A stretch of 64,000 bases of DNA, taken from positions 310,001 through 374,000 of the forward strand of contig NBAZ01000009.1 of assembly GCA_002794735.1 (NCBI GenBank). Direction: 5' to 3'. Of this stretch, positions 34,914 through 46,449 are shown piece by piece. The position numbers and the translations under genes are program-made. The DNA comes from Pyrrhoderma lamaoense. Lineage: Eukaryota; Basidiomycota; Agaricomycetes; Hymenochaetales; Hymenochaetaceae. Every line of letters begins with the position of its first letter. Position 1 is the stretch's first letter. The notes beneath the pieces are model-generated. The model worked only from the letters and a program-made list of their open reading frames with translations. It did not search any database and was not told the DNA's origin.

Positions 34914-37198
34914 ATGAAGCATCCTTTCGAGAGCTCAAGTTTATCCTCGCCGTCGCGCGCGCGCAGAAAGGCGTTGCTCGTCGGTATTTCGTACCATGAA
35001 CAAGCTAGACTGAATCCCGATTCGTGTCAGCGTTTATCAGGAGCTAATGAAGACCCTAAACTTCTTATGGGCTTGCTCACTGGTGAACGCCATGTTAGCT
35101 AGCACATCCTACACTCCCTTTTCTGATGCAGTTTGTCTTCAATTCTTAGAAAAATATCAATTTAAACAAGAAAACATTACAATTCTGACTGATGGAGAGG
35201 AACGCGTTGATAGGCTCCGCCTACCAACAAAATTTAATATGGTTTGCATTATCTTGTTCTGATATCCTAGATCACCTTATGTAGCATGCTATTCATTGCT
35301 CGATATTTGTTGTCTACTATCCCGTGTCCATCATCCGTTGTTCGTTTTCCGTTTTCCATTTCCCGTTATCCGCTGTCCGCTTTTCGCTATTCGTTTGTCG
35401 TTCTTCGTTTTCGTTCGTCATTCTGCGTTTTCGTTCGTCATTCTGCGTTTTCGTTCGTCATTCTGCGTTTTCGTTCGTCATTCTGCGTTTTCGTTCGTCA
35501 TTCTGCGTTTTCGTTCGTCATTCTGCGTTTTCGTTCGTCATTCTGCGTTTTCGTTCGTCGTTTTTCGTTCGTCGTTGTCCGGCTGCTTCTCCTTAAGATC
35601 AAGCACATGAAAATGCTTGTACAAGATGTGAAACCAGGAGACCATCTCGTATTTCTCTGTAAGACCTATCAAATAGCACAAACTATTTTGCTTGTCCGTC
35701 GTTTTCTCATGAAACCTAGACTCGGGTCATGGTTCCCAAGTAAATAATTACAATAATACAGAAGATGATGGTCTGGACGAGAGTGAGTTCATTTAGATCG
35801 TACAGCAAAAATCACTTTTCTGACAGAATGTTATAATGGTGGATCGCCTATTGACAGTACTAATGCCCGTAAATTGCGGCGGATACGACTTTGCCAATAA
35901 GAGTGGGGAGTTTTTGGCTGACCCGTTTATCAAAGACAATGCTCGTGTTTCCGTATACATGCCGTATATAGGAGTTGCTGAGTATGATTCAAATAGGATT
36001 TGAAGAGAATACTGGTTGATAACCTTCCCGATGGAGCACATCTCACCGTTCGTCTTCTTCCTTTCTAGCATGTATATATCTTCCGACCCTTTATTCGATT
36101 ACAGGCTATTCTTGATTGCTGCCACTCTGGAACTGCGTTGGGTTGGCTCACCTTTATCATAGATAGCGATAGTATCTCTCATTTCTCTTGGTAGACCTTC
36201 CTCATCATTACGTCCTGAATTCACGAGAAAACCTCCTCGCACAGCCTACCTCCCTTCCGTTTACATCGTTATCTACGAAGGGCTTGTCCAGAAGCCTAAG
36301 GTCTAGAAGAATCATATTTAGGTCGACTATATGTGTTCCTCCCACGAGAAAAGCAGCCAGGAGTCCGAGGAAACGGATTAGGACTTTGACTATGGGTGAG
36401 TTTCTCCGTAAACTTTTATCAGTGTACCCCTGCCCACTGCTTGCTTATTATATGTATGTGATCTACTCTTACAGGAGTACTATATATAGAACGTGCTAAT
36501 CTTCAGAAGGATCCTAAAAATTCTCTTAAACTTCAACTTGGTATCAATCGTATTCTTACTGAGGAACCTCACCAATTATTTGATGAGCCATTGGAGATTA
36601 ACCCTGACGGAAAACCCAGTACGGCGCACGTAGTGAGTTCTCCGTATACAATTAGTCAGTACTATCTTAATTATTATCACTTAAAACAGACATCATGGTC
36701 GGCTTGTTTGGACGATCAACAGGAGCTCGATACCAGCAATGGAGGACTTCTAACAACGGTATGATCAGTTTAAGAGCCTTTACTGTAAAATAACTTTAAC
36801 TAACCCTCCAACGTACGTGCAGGCTATTGTTAAATTATTGAGTTAGATAACCATAATCGGATATTCTTTCTATGATAATTGATTTGATTTGAAGGAGAAA
36901 ATCCGGATAGAACGTATCGTGAATTGCTACAGAGCATTAGGTTAGTTCTCTTTAGCTTTTGGTGTATTAGATGTGATGATTAACGACTTCCAAACGTGAA
37001 ACATCTCTTCAGCAAAAGAAACCATACAAGGGTAAAGAACATGAAGAAGAGACTTGGGTATGATATACTTCCGCCTGATCCATGTGTAAGTGCTGAGTGT
37101 CGAAATACGGGTATGATTACTTATCAACCATATATTTCTTCAAGATTGGGAGTCTTCAACCCTTAAACACGATATTGGACAAGAAATTCACATTTTAA
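34914..37198 (+). CDS. Metacaspase 3 (caspase-fold cysteine protease)
   Basis: Starts MKHPFESSSLSSPSRARRKA, then LLVGISYHE. Exons give FLEKYQFKQENITILTDGEE, HMKMLVQDVKPGDHLVFL, the catalytic His in YSGHGSQVNNYNNTEDDGLDE, DLKRILVDNLPDGAHLT, and the catalytic Cys in AILDCCHSGTAL. C-terminal parts are TSWSACLDDQQELDTSNGG, ENPDRTYRELLQSI and the tail IGSLQPLNTILDKKFTF. All junctions after exon 2 keep frame. Two oddities stand out. The intron between about 35241 and 35598 is roughly 360 nt and contains a 20-bp minisatellite. The segment that reads VIWPSDIVYD in its neighbour is replaced by VIMVDRLLTVLMPVNCGG and following residues. Third member of a same-strand tandem array. Confidence 0.83.
35401..35560 (+). 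repeat. 20-bp minisatellite in a metacaspase intron
   Basis: About eight head-to-tail copies of the 20-bp unit TTCTGCGTTTTCGTTCGTCA; six successive copies (35421-35540) are identical. The first (35401-35420) and last (35541-35560) each differ slightly. Degenerate TTCGTTTTCCG-like motifs extend it upstream to about 35330. Because 20 is not a multiple of 3, the array is open in three frames with a 20-residue period, which makes spurious protein frames. It lies between exons 2 and 3 of metacaspase 3, on the pyrimidine-rich strand. Confidence 0.9.
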
Positions 37199-37970
37199 TC
37201 TCCTTATACCTCTTTTCTCATTATACCATGATACCATTTTTGTTCAAACTCTCAACTCTTCATCTTGTTTTTCCCCTCGATTATTCCTTTACCTTACTTT
37301 ACTTTACTCAACTTTTCCTTTCTCCTATTTCCCCTCTATCTATAAATAGAGTACGCCACACCCCATCCAATACCCGCATATACATATCACCCACCTAACC
37401 ATATAGAAGATGGGTTGTGGAGAGTTCTCTTTTGTTCCATGCTATTTTAACAAGGTGGTCTTCAGAACTGAAGGTCCACTTTGCAATTTATTACTAATTT
37501 TATTCCTTGCATGTTGAACGTAGACGTGTATGTTGACATCTCTCTACTTCAGCCAAACTTGCTTCCCCTTTTTCTTTCTTTCTTTCTTTCTTCTCCTCCC
37601 CCCCTTCTTCATCTCGCTGATGATCAAATAAGATAATGTAGAAAAGATATATACAAAACTACACGATGTTGCTATGTTATATTACTTATTACAATGAGTA
37701 CAAGAACTTTTTTTCTGTTTAGGCCACAAAGAAAAGGAAACAATAATTAGGGGGTATAAAGGCTGTCAACAGGCAAGAGATGCGTGTGCTTTAAGCTACA
37801 AAAAAGGGGGGACAAGAGAACAAGTTGATATCCGTCCATGACTTGTTGAGGGGTAAGGGGGAAGAACAGTACGTGCGTCCGTCTGAAATAAAGAAGGGTC
37901 AAAGTCTAATATATCGACTCTACTATAAATCTTGCGTATGCACATGACCATGGCGTAAATGAGCACGCAA
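37199..37970. other. Convergent intergenic region
   Basis: Between the 3' ends of metacaspase 3 (plus) and the Afi1-like gene (minus). Contains pyrimidine-rich DNA and a TTTC microsatellite of about five units near 37573. No gene seen. Confidence 0.5.
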
Positions 37971-40900
37971 TCACATACAGACGCTATCAACTTCCCCGAG
38001 GCTCGACTCACTACGATTCGAGGGTGTCCATGAAGTCATGTTTGATATAGGAGGAGATAATAACGCGTTCTGGTCACGGAATATTTTGGCTTCTCGGGCA
38101 TGAGCTTGCCGTACATAAGAGTATCTGTGGAAGTGGTTGAGACCCTGCAAGAAATGCACTCCGACCTAAGGAAGTAAAAACGTCTTAGTAAGAGTATCTC
38201 AGGTTATTAAAAGCGAGGAATAGGGGCGGGAAAGGCAGTAAGGTTGATGAGAGTAAACGGATTCTTAATGGAAGATATAAGAAGCAACTGGAGTTGGAGT
38301 ACTTACTGGAAAGCTGCGTAAAACCGTCAACAGTTCTACTGTATTATTACGGATGGATTCAAGTTGGTGGAACAATCCAAAAGTAATCGGAAGAAGCCCT
38401 CCAAGATACTGAGGCAGTTGAGAAAGCAACTAGTGGTGATGATAGATATAGTAATAGGGTAATATTTTGATGAAAAGTTTTAAGAATCATCCCAACAAAT
38501 TTCAAATGAGTCAATGAAAGGACTTTACATACTTCAACAACCTGGTCATATGTTTGGACATTTTCTACCAACGTTCGCATGATGAGATCCACCTCGGCAT
38601 CAGGCAAGTTCTTCACCGTTTTCAGCCTTACTAACTGGTGTGTGAGGTCAAACCCTTGGATTGGTTTTGTCGCAATCGCGTTTTGGAAATCCTTTTTGTC
38701 ATATTGAGTATAACTATAGCTTTTCAAAAGGCTATACTCATGATGAACTCACTGATGAATAATACTCATACATACTCGTCCGTCTCCAGCCTTCAATCCG
38801 ATTTGCATTTATGGCGAGTTCCTTTGCAGCACTCATATCATCGGGAAATATAAGTCCACTACCCAACTGAGGATAGCCTTCAATAGAAATTGTGAAGGAA
38901 GAGGTAGGATATCCAATTTTGGTTGATCCGAGGTAATCTTCTTCGTATCGAGCTACTAGCCTCACGAATCGCAAGACGTATTCTGTGAACCGCGCTCGGA
39001 CCAGAGATTCGCCAAAGTGATACGAAATTGCACTGACAATCTGACAACAGGAACAAGAGACATATGTATATGTTAGTTGACACAAAAGTGACATAAGCGA
39101 GAAAATTGAGGGGCATAGAACCCGAAGAAAAAGGGATATACTTACATCATCCATGAAAATATTATCCATACTATCCGCTCGCCCTCCTGCGTCAACCTTA
39201 CCGTGAACATTAATTTGCGAAGACGATCTTCCAGCATCTTCATCACCAGCTAGACCTGGAGGCGCTTCCCCCGAAGTGTACCTGTTCGCATCAGAAGACT
39301 GCCCGGGATGTTGGCTGCTGCAGGGGTAGGTTGGACAGGACAAGATGTATGGATATCACGATGAACTACAATACGACCGTTACCGATATCGCAAAGTACG
39401 TCCCAAGCGCCGGCTTGCTCAAAAATCGGGTTTGTCACACCGGCGATATACCCGGGTCTATTAGAAGGTGCAGATGAAAGAAATATCAGGAAATAATGCA
39501 ATTATTATATAAGGGAATACAAGAACGTACACATTTTCCCATTCATCTCTATTTGTGAGATTGGCATACGGGAAAGCTCGAGAGATGAATCCGCGTAAGA
39601 TTACACCACAACCACTTCCAAGCGCACAAGCCGCCAGTACAACACTCGCAACATGTCCAGCAGGTCGTTGATAGCCAAGAAATATTATACGTTTTCCCGT
39701 TATAAGTGCATTAAAGAGCAGGATGATAGGATTCGTGAGAGGGCCATTAGTGTGTAGGTGTGGATGAGAGGGACCAGATATAACGGTATTGGGGGACGAG
39801 AAAGTTTGTATAAGGGTTATCAAGGAGTACTACACGAGTACAGGTATAAGGATAATACCCAGTGAATTTTGTATACGCCAAGAAGGGAATAAAATACTCA
39901 CATCTCCTACTTCCTCCGGGAAGGTAGAAAGAGGCATTTTTATAGGAAGGGTATGCCCTCTGTAAACTATTGAAGTTTGATAGAAATGCGTATCTTTAGG
40001 CATCCTACTTGATGCATCTAAGACCGGAACTGCAGGGATAGATGATGCATCATCGCGACCATCCCTTCCTGCTCGGATATGTGAGCCTGTTGATGCGGAG
40101 TCCGTCGAACGTCTCCCTCGTTGTCCTTCGGATTCACTCTGGTGGCTTTTCAGACTATCCGCTCTACTATGCGTATGTTGCTGAGATCTTCCGTCCACAC
40201 TGGAACTTGATTCCGAGGCGCCATTTAGCATCATAACTGAATCTTTTTGTGATACACGGGTGCTCCCCTGGGAGGGACGTTTGTTCACGCTTGTTGTAGA
40301 TGCATTGGAAAACGGAATATTGTGATTCGGAGTAAACTTCTCTAAGAAGATGTCTTTACGTTCTGTAATACGCATAATGAGCTTTTCTTCGCGAGTAAGT
40401 ACCGGAGCATGAGTTATGTCCATAGCATTGATGGCGTCAAAAAGTCTAGTTAAACATTCTTGGGATGGATCTGAGAAGTAATCATCTAAGGCCATGAGTA
40501 GGACGGGCTAGGGGGGTAATACAGTTTGATTTCAGTATTAACTTAGGACAGCATAGATCGCTTTTCAAACCTTGAATATCTGAATGAATGGATGCCGGGT
40601 GCATATCGCCATGGCTTTCACCTCCGCACCACTGTAAAAATCAGATTATCACGTTCATAAGCACATCTCTATTCTTAAGATAGAGCATTTCAACTCACCG
40701 GCGTTTCGAATCATCAAGATTTGTTCTTACAAGATTCAGAACATATAGTAGTTCCCCGCTACCTTCTTCGGGGTTTGTAGTCGACGTATCCTCTAATGCA
40801 AGCACTGGGGCAATTCGGTTGAACGGTGTCTGATTCAGAAAGAATATTGTCCAGTCCTCTTTCTGGCGCTCCGCACCATCAGGAAGCATGAGATTAGCAA

Positions 40901-41097
40901 GTAGTCTACGAGAATCCATTGATAAAGGGTACGTTAGTAACTGTCAAGGTAATAGTTTAATGGCTACGTCTGAACAGAAAAACACACCCTTCATCTGTCC
41001 CTAGCGGCTGGGGAAATTGGTAAGTAAGTTGAGCACCGCGGTCGATATCAAACTCTGCTAGGAGGACAAAAGCACAGTGTTCGCTACTGTTGCCCAT
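37971..41097 (-). CDS. AFI1: Afi1-like DENN-domain protein
   Basis: Minus strand, start at 41097 (MGNSSEHCAFVLLAEFDIDR). The N-terminal Afi1/Arf3-docking region reads GAQLTYQFPQPLGTDEG, LLANLMLPDGAERQKEDWTI and FFLNQTPFNRIAP. A Ser-rich insert of about 100 residues follows, then IVYRGHTLPIKMPLSTFPEEVGD. The central DENN / stabilisation-of-polarity-axis part is NPIILLFNALITGKRIIFLG, FPYANLTNRDEWENV and NPIFEQAGAWDVLCDIGNG. Exons downstream give FGESLVRARFTEYVLRF, LMRTLVENVQTYDQVVEV-like helices, PQYLGGLLPITFGLFHQ and the end SSLGEVDSV. In yeast, Afi1 binds the Arf3 GTPase and helps maintain polarised growth at the plasma membrane. DENN modules act as Rab/Arf regulators. Function here is inferred from this order of motifs. 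Confidence 0.82.
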
Positions 41098-41373
41098 ACC
41101 GTGAGGGACCGTGACAGAAATCGGATGGTTGCATGCTAAGACCGAACGCGTCTATTCTCGACTCAATTAGTATTCATTCAGTCATATGTGTATATCTCAG
41201 ATTAACATTCAATTTTTTGAATGATTCGATTCTGATCTACTTTGCTTAATGCCTACTTACAATGTGAAAAAGATATTACTCGATCATGACATAACGGATG
41301 AGAGGAAAAAGAGGCGAATTAATAATAGTAGCTACACCTTGATACAAAACAATAATTAGTATCTAGAAGTCTC

Positions 41374-43078
41374 CTAGTGGATCATCATCCTCGGATCCCT
41401 ATCCTGAATTCCCATCGCCAACTCCTTTTCACGCTCCCGGGCACCTTCAGCAGCAGCCAATTCTTTTCGGTGGGCATTTAAAGGGTACCTCATCGCTCTT
41501 ACACTCTCGTTATGTAACTGAAGACAGAATCCAATTCGCCTCTGGTATGCTTCAGCTACATCAGGACCATACCCAGTCTGTGCACCTCCACATTCTAACC
41601 AGCCCTTCTCATGTACGATACGCCCAGAAATAACGCCATCACGTATAGCTTTACCGACTACATATTCAGCGTCCTCTTCGGAGTCAAGGTGCAGAGCAAC
41701 ACAGATATCTCGTAACGAAATTCGGCTATAACTAAGTGACAGACGACGGACCCCAGTTTTGATGACAGTCTGGCGAAGACGGACAATCAACATGTATGTC
41801 TTGTCTGCAGTAAACTGTGCCTGGTATTCTTTCAGGGTTTCTTGGAACTGTGCGAGTGATCCAGTTCGGACGGCTGTAGAATTGTATCAGCTCGAAGATC
41901 AAGAAGGTTAAAGAGATAGTTAAATCACCTCTGACAATTTCGAAGTATCCAGCAAGAGCCCCTTGTAATACAGGATGCCTGAAGATGCTTCTCTCTGGTA
42001 TATCACCCATAAGTAACTCAACAACAACAAAGAATTTATGAACAGCTTGGTAAAATCCCGGAGCTGTTTTTGCAGGCGGTGCCCGTCGGATAGCTTGTTG
42101 TAAGTGGGTATGAGCGTCGGAATAGTTTAATTGAATCGCTTTGATGCGACCTAAGTAGTACTGGTATCGAGCAAGCTGTGGATTACCTGCTGATTCGGGG
42201 AATGATGACTTCGCAACAAGTTTGTCTGCCTGATCATATAGGTTGTAATGCAGGTAATTTCTTAAGAGTAAGTTAATGAGCACCGCCTGGCACTCATCAT
42301 CTCGACGTAATGATGCCGTTTTCTGGGCAGTCAGTAGAAGTCTTCAATGAGAATATTCAGATTTTAATACGCTATTCTGTGACAAGCGGAGTATGCTCAC
42401 GGCCTTATTTCTTCAAGCTCCCCATTGGTTTCATAGGCGCGGCCCAACGCGTAGTATATGCGAGCCGCAAGAGGATCCATGCTTCGTCTGTTCCATTTTT
42501 GTATTTTCTCAATTGTTTGATGAGCGAGATCGAACGATAATTTCTTCCCATCCGAGGAAGAAATTGCAGTGTGAAGTATCAACAGACGAAGATAGACTTC
42601 ACTTTCCGGAGTCGGGGCTGTTGCTAGAGGCACGGACTTCTGTGGCGAAGTTGTAGGACTAAGGCCATCGACATCCATGGATGCATCCCCAGAGGACGGA
42701 GGAGGTACGGTTGTTTTAGGTAGCCATGCAAGGAGTCCCTTCTTTTCAGCAGAGTCTACGGGTTCAACAGTAAGTCATTGCGTTTCAATGCAGGCTGAGT
42801 AAATGCGCAAGTCTATGCATACCATTAGGATATATCTCCTCAATAGCCTCGCGGAGTATTTGAGGATTTATCCTATGCCTTAACGATGCCAATCCACGTA
42901 GTACACGCTGCATGAATCTTGGTTCAAGTAAGGACACAGCGCGCTCTATGAGGGCAACATTAGCCCTGATCTCTTGAGCCGGGGTCAAAGGAGGTTTTTC
43001 GTCTTTCTTTTCCTCATCTTTCTTCGTCTCATCTGTCTTTCCATCAAGTGGCTTCATCTCAACATCTGTTGTAGACAT
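41374..43078 (-). CDS. RPN3: 26S proteasome regulatory subunit Rpn3
   Basis: Non-ATPase lid subunit (PSMD3 family). Start at 43078, MSTTDVEMKPLDGKTDETKK, a Lys/Glu-rich head. Then LEPRFMQRVLRGLASLRHRI, a helical repeat section (ALGRAYETNGELEEIRP-LLLTAQ, NLLLRNYLHYNLYDQADKLV, RYQYYLGRIKAIQLNYSDAH) and the PCI winged helix, RLSLSYSRISLRDICVALHL, VGKAIRDGVISGRIVHEKGW. Ends GIQDRDPRMMIH. Three introns (near 42775-42825, 42345-42405 and 41880-41930) keep frame at each junction, and I find no break. Length about 500 residues fits the family. It diverges from NDUFAF2 across a 214-bp shared promoter. Confidence 0.95.
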
Positions 43079-43292
43079 GATGGAAAGATATGAGTTATAC
43101 GGTGATTAAGGAAGAGCAATGCAAATATGAGAGGTCTGAGCTAGAGACGCGTCCTCAAGTTCTAGGGTGACGCGTCTGACGTCGATCGACGTCGATCACT
43201 TGAATTTAACTTTCCAGTATTGCTTACGTACATAACAAAATAACGTAGTGGGGAACGTCTTGGAAAGGGCCTTATGCAAAAGCTATCTGCAT
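43079..43292. promoter_or_regulatory. Divergent promoter of RPN3 and NDUFAF2
   Basis: Only 214 bp separate the two start codons, so this region must serve both genes. It holds two ACGCGT boxes (43147-43152 and 43170-43175), which match the yeast MluI cell-cycle box. It also holds a perfect 16-bp palindrome, GACGTCGATCGACGTC, at 43178-43193, whose left half is embedded in TGACGTCG, a CRE/ATF-like site. Binding by specific factors is inferred only. Confidence 0.55.
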
Positions 43293-44180
43293 ATGTCGTT
43301 ATTCAATCGTCTCCTTAACTTCATACGGAGGCCAGTAAGTGTATATGAAAGAATGTAAGAGTACGGTATGCTCATGACGTATTTATTAGATGGGGTTCGT
43401 TGGCAAGGACTTACAAGGTATAGCAATGTGAATCTATAAGCATAACGTGAATGTCTCTTATGTTTAAATACTATGCTTCAGGCAATTACTTTTATGAATA
43501 TGCATCAACCACTACTGGTACATGAGTGTCATTCACATTCTGAACTCGAACGAGCTGATGATTGGTAGATCCACGACGAACTCGCCGGGTTGTGAAGTAT
43601 AGAGGGAAAACTGACATGCTTGAAGTAGCTAATCGGAGTAGAGAACTCGCAGGTAAGCCTCAACATATCTAGAAAACCCACTGTAGAAACCTGTCAACTA
43701 ATCTATTATCAGTTCAATGGAAAGCATGGCTGACCCACACCCGACAACATCCCCCTACACTCGAGGTTAGTCAGACTCTAATTTTACGGTCTTGGGGTTT
43801 CTTAAAACTAAATTCCGTCTTATTCTTAGGAACTTCGAATGGATGTAGCCCGCCGAGAGCGTTTAGCACACAATGTTTCTATTATAGAAGCACGGGTCCA
43901 GGCCGAACGTGAAGAGCAGCTCCGTCTAACTAGTTTACAGCACGAGCAACTACAGGCCACCCTGTCTGCACCAAATCTGAGCCGCTCTGTGACCACTTCA
44001 CGGTCAAAACAACTAGCTCAATCAAGTCAAATGTCTAGTGAAGAAAAAGATACCGAAACGCCTATTCTATCTCATACTAAGACCAAGCAGGAAAAACAGT
44101 ATGGTCACGATCCTTGGGTGCCTCGTCCTGCTTCAGACGAACCGCAAGCTTGGGTACCAAGAGCGGCATCCCGAGGGTGA
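43293..44180 (+). CDS. NDUFAF2: Mitochondrial complex I assembly factor NDUFAF2-like
   Basis: Member of the B17.2-like (17.2 kDa subunit) family that assists assembly of NADH dehydrogenase in the inner mitochondrial membrane. Exons join in frame: MSLFNRLLNFIRRP, MGFVGKDLQG, GNYFYEYASTT, DPRRTRRVVKYRGKTDMLEV, VQWKAWLTHTRQHPPTLE, and the last exon from ELRMDVARRERLAHN to the stop at 44180. The W-x-AWLTHTRxxPPTxEEL block is the family hallmark. The C-terminus is extended by a charged, Ser-rich tail with DPWVPRPASDEPQAWVPRAA. No separate targeting peptide is obvious beyond the basic N-terminus. Confidence 0.88.
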
Positions 44181-46449
44181 GATTGAGGAGAATTTTTGTT
44201 TTTTGTCAATGTTCCCTTTGTCCAGCTCTGTGCAAACGTTCCTATAAAGTAGGTTAGTTAATCATGAGACACCGATTAACTTCATCATACGCATATGTAC
44301 TCTCATGAATTTCTTTTAGACTATCTTAACCATACTACGATAATAACGTTATCCGACAATAGATCCCTTACTAGTTTCTAATAGGACGCATCCTTGTTTC
44401 TCCACCTAAGTTCCATCAACTGCACGGCACCAATTAAAGAGTATTTTATCCAGAGAGAATAACAAGCGAAGATACACTTCTCCGTTAGATCGAGAGTTCC
44501 ATATACATACCACACGAATTTGAGTTCATATAACATGATAAGGATCCCCCCCATTATGCTCTTTTGAGTACATATATGTAACTGTTTGCTTACATTTCTG
44601 TAAAGACGGAACCAATTAGCTATCCTAAAGACTCCGGCGCTGATCTATCAAATCCTGGAGAGGGATATCGCATTTATCTGTCGATAGCAGGCACGTTATA
44701 GATCCCTCGGGTTTTCAAATTTTGTTGAATTAAGATACCTATTGTATTCACAACCCCGATTTCTCACCCTATAAGCCGTAAGCCGTAATATATTCTACAG
44801 TATAGATCAACTGACGATGCTATTTGAAATGCCCTCCTAAGGCGACGGAGTAAATGATAACAAATTCGAGTTGGGGCGGTGTAAGGCCACAAGGATAGAT
44901 AGAAGGCTACATTATTTCGTGAGGGTTCTGGGATTCTAAAAACCGCAGTCATACTAAGAGTAGAGAGGTTTACTAAGCACTCTTGAGTTATTCCTTCCTC
45001 AGGCCCGCATTTCCGAATCGCTGGCGCGTGGTAAATAGTCGTCTAAGGAAAGAAGTTTCAGAAATTGAGAAAGCTCAGGAACATGCTAATGTTGCCTAGG
45101 GATCCGTGCGCGCCGTAGGACCTAGCTAGTCTGCCTTCGCGATGGCATTCACTCCATGTCTTCTAGTACGTGTGTGCACAATTTGGTTTACTTGAATTGC
45201 TCTTCTTTGATTAGTTTAGACATTTGAATTTGACTGATTACTCGAGAATTGCAATGGGAAACGCAGAAGAGAGGAATTTCGAAAATGACCCCCATTTATA
45301 ATATAACCATATGATTTCTACTTGGTGAATACACATAATTCGTCTTCTCTCACACCTTATGCATGAGGCCGTAATACGAAGATAACCCGCTCCGCGATAG
45401 CAGGAGAAGAATCCGAGTTATCGGTGTAGAAATCACAATTGAGACTGATGATCTAACACACTTAAAAGAAAAAGTCAGTGTAGTTTTTTTGCTTCATAAG
45501 ATGGGTTGAAAGGGGTATAAAATTCTGGAATTCTGCATGAGGCCAAGAAATTAGCATTGTTTAGTACTTAAGCGAGAATTAGGAGCTCTCGTCCGAGATC
45601 GTAAAGTACCTTACTAGTGGTCTTGATCTCGGAGACACCGCCGCATGACAAGCTAAAACGTTCAACAGGTTTTTCTGATCTTACCAATGACATGGCGTGC
45701 GCTCTTCGGCGACCGATTGATACTTTTGATATTTCAAACGTGAAAAAATCTGTCGCTCTCGCGTACAGGGTCAAATCAAAAACTTTATTGAATAGAGTTG
45801 TAACGATTACCGTAACTTTTTTCAGAGTCCAGTTTCTATCTAATATAACGGTAAGGGGACGAAGCAGTAGCATTTTGAAAATCGGATGTCGTGATAACCA
45901 GAGAAAAGGGTCTTTCTCCTCGTGATTTTCTTTGTGGACTCGTGGTAGAAGGCTTTGCTTGGGAGTTTTTATATCCAGTGTGCATCATATGAGTATCCAC
46001 AAGTAAACAGGAATACGGATTTTACTTCCGTAAACATGGGGTATGACGAGATTTGATCTCAAATTTATGTTGATGCCGTAGTTAGTCAATCTTCATGTTT
46101 CGGCTTTTCCGAGGGGATGTAATAACAAACTTTTTCCATAGCCTTTAGAGGAAAGTGTTTCTGCTCCGTTTAGGAACCATAAGAGAGGGAATCACGTAAA
46201 AGGCTCGACTTGAAAAAAAATGATAATAGCTGGCGAGATTTGCATTAGAGAGATTTCGCGCAGCGAGAAATCGCGAAGCAGTGAGCAACCATCTATCGGG
46301 CGGATATGTTCTTCCCCTCTAATATAAGTTCTTCCAGGCTCACAAACTCGCCTTTGATGTTCCCGTGGCCCCTTCCGCTCTTTCGTTCTCATCCCCCCTC
46401 CCTAAGTGAAATTTTGGGACTCCATTGAGACTGTCTCCCGAGGACGACC
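44181..46449. other. Gene-poor region before the transporter
   Basis: 2.3 kb without a supported gene. Overlapping frames of about 100 codons occur on both strands at 45568-45925, but neither has a start context, splice link or motif that would favour one. The last 300 bp should hold the transporter promoter. Confidence 0.45.

Noticed and set aside
35401..35560. Direct repeats as a possible CRISPR array
   Set aside because: Units are contiguous without spacers, and the DNA is fungal nuclear.
35286..35747. Overlapping plus-strand frames of 90-153 codons with repeated FVRHSAFS-like residues
   Set aside because: They are translations of the 20-bp minisatellite inside a metacaspase intron; the period and the three open frames explain them fully.
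45568..45925. Frames of about 100 codons on both strands
   Set aside because: They overlap on opposite strands, neither has a recognisable motif or splice context, and the surrounding DNA is non-coding in appearance.
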